From assembly GCA_021790555.1 (NCBI GenBank), contig JAJYGY010000230.1:1-5514 (forward strand): a DNA stretch of 5,514 bases. The letters are read 5' to 3'. The notes beneath the pieces were generated by a model. That model made no database searches and had not been told where the DNA came from. It was given only the letters and a program-made list of their open reading frames with translations. The first letter of the stretch is position 1, and each line of letters begins with the position of its first letter. Origin of the DNA: a bacterium (GTDB lineage Bacteria; Oederibacteriota; JAJYGY01). Below are positions 4,853 through 5,514 of this stretch, in pieces. The translations under genes and the position numbers were made by a program.

Positions 4853-5514
4853 ATGACCTGTGAAACGTGTCCGTGCCTGCGTGGGGGAATGGTGTTTCGA
4901 CGGCCAACACAAGTTGAAGGGATTTTGGCGTGCCTTGTCCTGTTGGGCATGGCCGGGATTCTGCACGCCTTCTCCTGGTGCAGCCCGGGTTCCGGATTTC
5001 CCCTGTGGTTGAATTCGCCTTCAGGACGGGTCAACGCGCATGACCCGCGCAGTTCCCTGCACCAGGGGATTTCGCCGCTGCCCACCCTGCCGCCCCTGGT
5101 GTCCGCCACCGCGACCTGGGCCTTCAGCCCTGGCCCCTCCCCCACGGGCTCGGCCTCGCCCCTGCCTTCGGTCTCGGCCAGCGCCACGCCGGGCGTTCCC
5201 CCCACCGCGACGGCCACCCCGACGCCTCCGCCCTCGGCCACCCGCACGCCGGATCCGCAGCCCAGCAGGACGGATACGTGGACCCAGGTTCCCACGGATT
5301 CGGCGTCGCCGACGCCCCAGGCGACGGCCACGTTGACGGCGGGCTTCACGGATTCGGCGTCGCCGACACCCCAGGCGACGGCCACGTTGACGGCGGGCTT
5401 CACGGATTCGGCGTCGCCGACGCCCCAGGCGACGGCCACGTTGACGGCGGGCTTCACGGGTTTGGCTTCGCCCACGTCCCTGGCGACGGCCACGTTGACG
5501 GCGGGCTTCAGATC
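4853..5514 (+). CDS. Membrane-targeted Pro/Ser/Thr-rich tandem-repeat protein, 3' end outside window
   Basis: A frame open from ATG 4853 to the right edge with no stop, giving 220 residues of an incomplete protein. The N-tail has Cys 3, 6 and 8. A basic stretch, VFRRPTQ (14-20), precedes a hydrophobic core, ILACLVLLGMAGILHAF (24-40), which is a signal peptide (possible cut after ILHA) or signal anchor. Residues about 70-147 are a Pro/Ser/Thr/Ala-rich stalk such as PTATATPTPPPSATRTP, typical of extended surface or secreted linkers. From residue 148 come four 18-residue repeats, TDSASPTPQATATLTAGF and variants. ATG 4853 has a weak GGGTGAG site (4839-4845); GTG 4841 and ATG 4889 are alternatives, the last starting just before the signal. 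The first 25 codons are less GC-rich than the rest. A long antisense frame exists but lacks a signal. Surface display is inferred; the functional domain must lie downstream. Confidence 0.65.
   Translation, partial: MTCETCPCLRGGMVFRRPTQVEGILACLVLLGMAGILHAFSWCSPGSGFPLWLNSPSGRVNAHDPRSSLHQGISPLPTLPPLVSATATWAFSPGPSPTGSASPLPSVSASATPGVPPTATATPTPPPSATRTPDPQPSRTDTWTQVPTDSASPTPQATATLTAGFTDSASPTPQATATLTAGFTDSASPTPQATATLTAGFTGLASPTSLATATLTAGFR
5294..5509 (+). repeat. Four tandem 54-bp coding repeats (18 residues each)
   Basis: Copies occupy 5294-5347, 5348-5401, 5402-5455 and 5456-5509. Copies 1 and 3 are identical; copy 2 differs by one silent change (ACA for ACG). Copy 4 differs at six sites, all in its first 27 bp, while its second 27 bp are identical to the others. 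The unit is a multiple of three, so copy number can vary without frameshift. The array may continue past the window edge, since only 5 nt follow copy 4. Confidence 0.95.

Noticed and set aside
5294..5514. Tandem repeats as a CRISPR array
   Set aside because: The copies are directly adjacent with no unique spacers, and the unit preserves an open reading frame.

Overview
This is a GC-rich bacterial window of about 5.5 kb. G or C fills most third codon positions, spacers are short, and promoter hexamers are few. The signal peptides, prokaryotic ribosome binding sites, a 14-nt VapBC gene overlap and a 4-nt ATGA overlap all indicate Bacteria. A Pro/Ser/Thr-rich exported repeat protein and a TPR-type exported protein with 'LGLG-Y-YY' motifs suggest a didermal, possibly uncultivated lineage (for example of the FCPU426, Elusimicrobiota or Myxococcota kind). 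The sequence alone cannot fix the taxon.

Left part, + strand: the 3' end of a small antitoxin-like gene (3-158), a complete 12-helix MFS transporter (227-1432), and a type II toxin-antitoxin pair made of an AbrB/VapB-type antitoxin (1464-1721) and a VapC PIN-domain toxin (1708-2091). A perfect 16-bp palindrome lies just upstream of the antitoxin and is a good candidate for its autoregulatory operator. Next come two small envelope genes in tandem: an exported helical protein (2279-2560) and a two-helix membrane protein with a natural five-histidine run (2583-2843). A long hairpin with the last stop codon in its loop closes this block and also faces the convergent operon.

Right part, - strand, read from 4630 down to 2868: an exported, cysteine-rich TPR-like protein; a decayed glyoxalase/VOC-family gene reduced to three joined fragments, whose start overlaps the preceding stop as ATGA; and a small cupin. 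A 222-bp intergenic region with a strikingly AT-rich core separates this operon from a divergent + strand gene. That last gene starts near 4853 and runs off the window without a stop. It encodes a membrane-targeted protein with a Pro/Ser/Thr/Ala-rich stalk and at least four 18-residue (54-bp) tandem repeats.

No rRNA, tRNA, CRISPR array, insertion sequence or attachment site was seen. I do not see a clear new multi-gene system. The points most worth a second look are the 3'-open repeat protein, the eroded VOC gene, the palindrome with a possibly leaderless antitoxin transcript, and the stop-in-loop hairpin.
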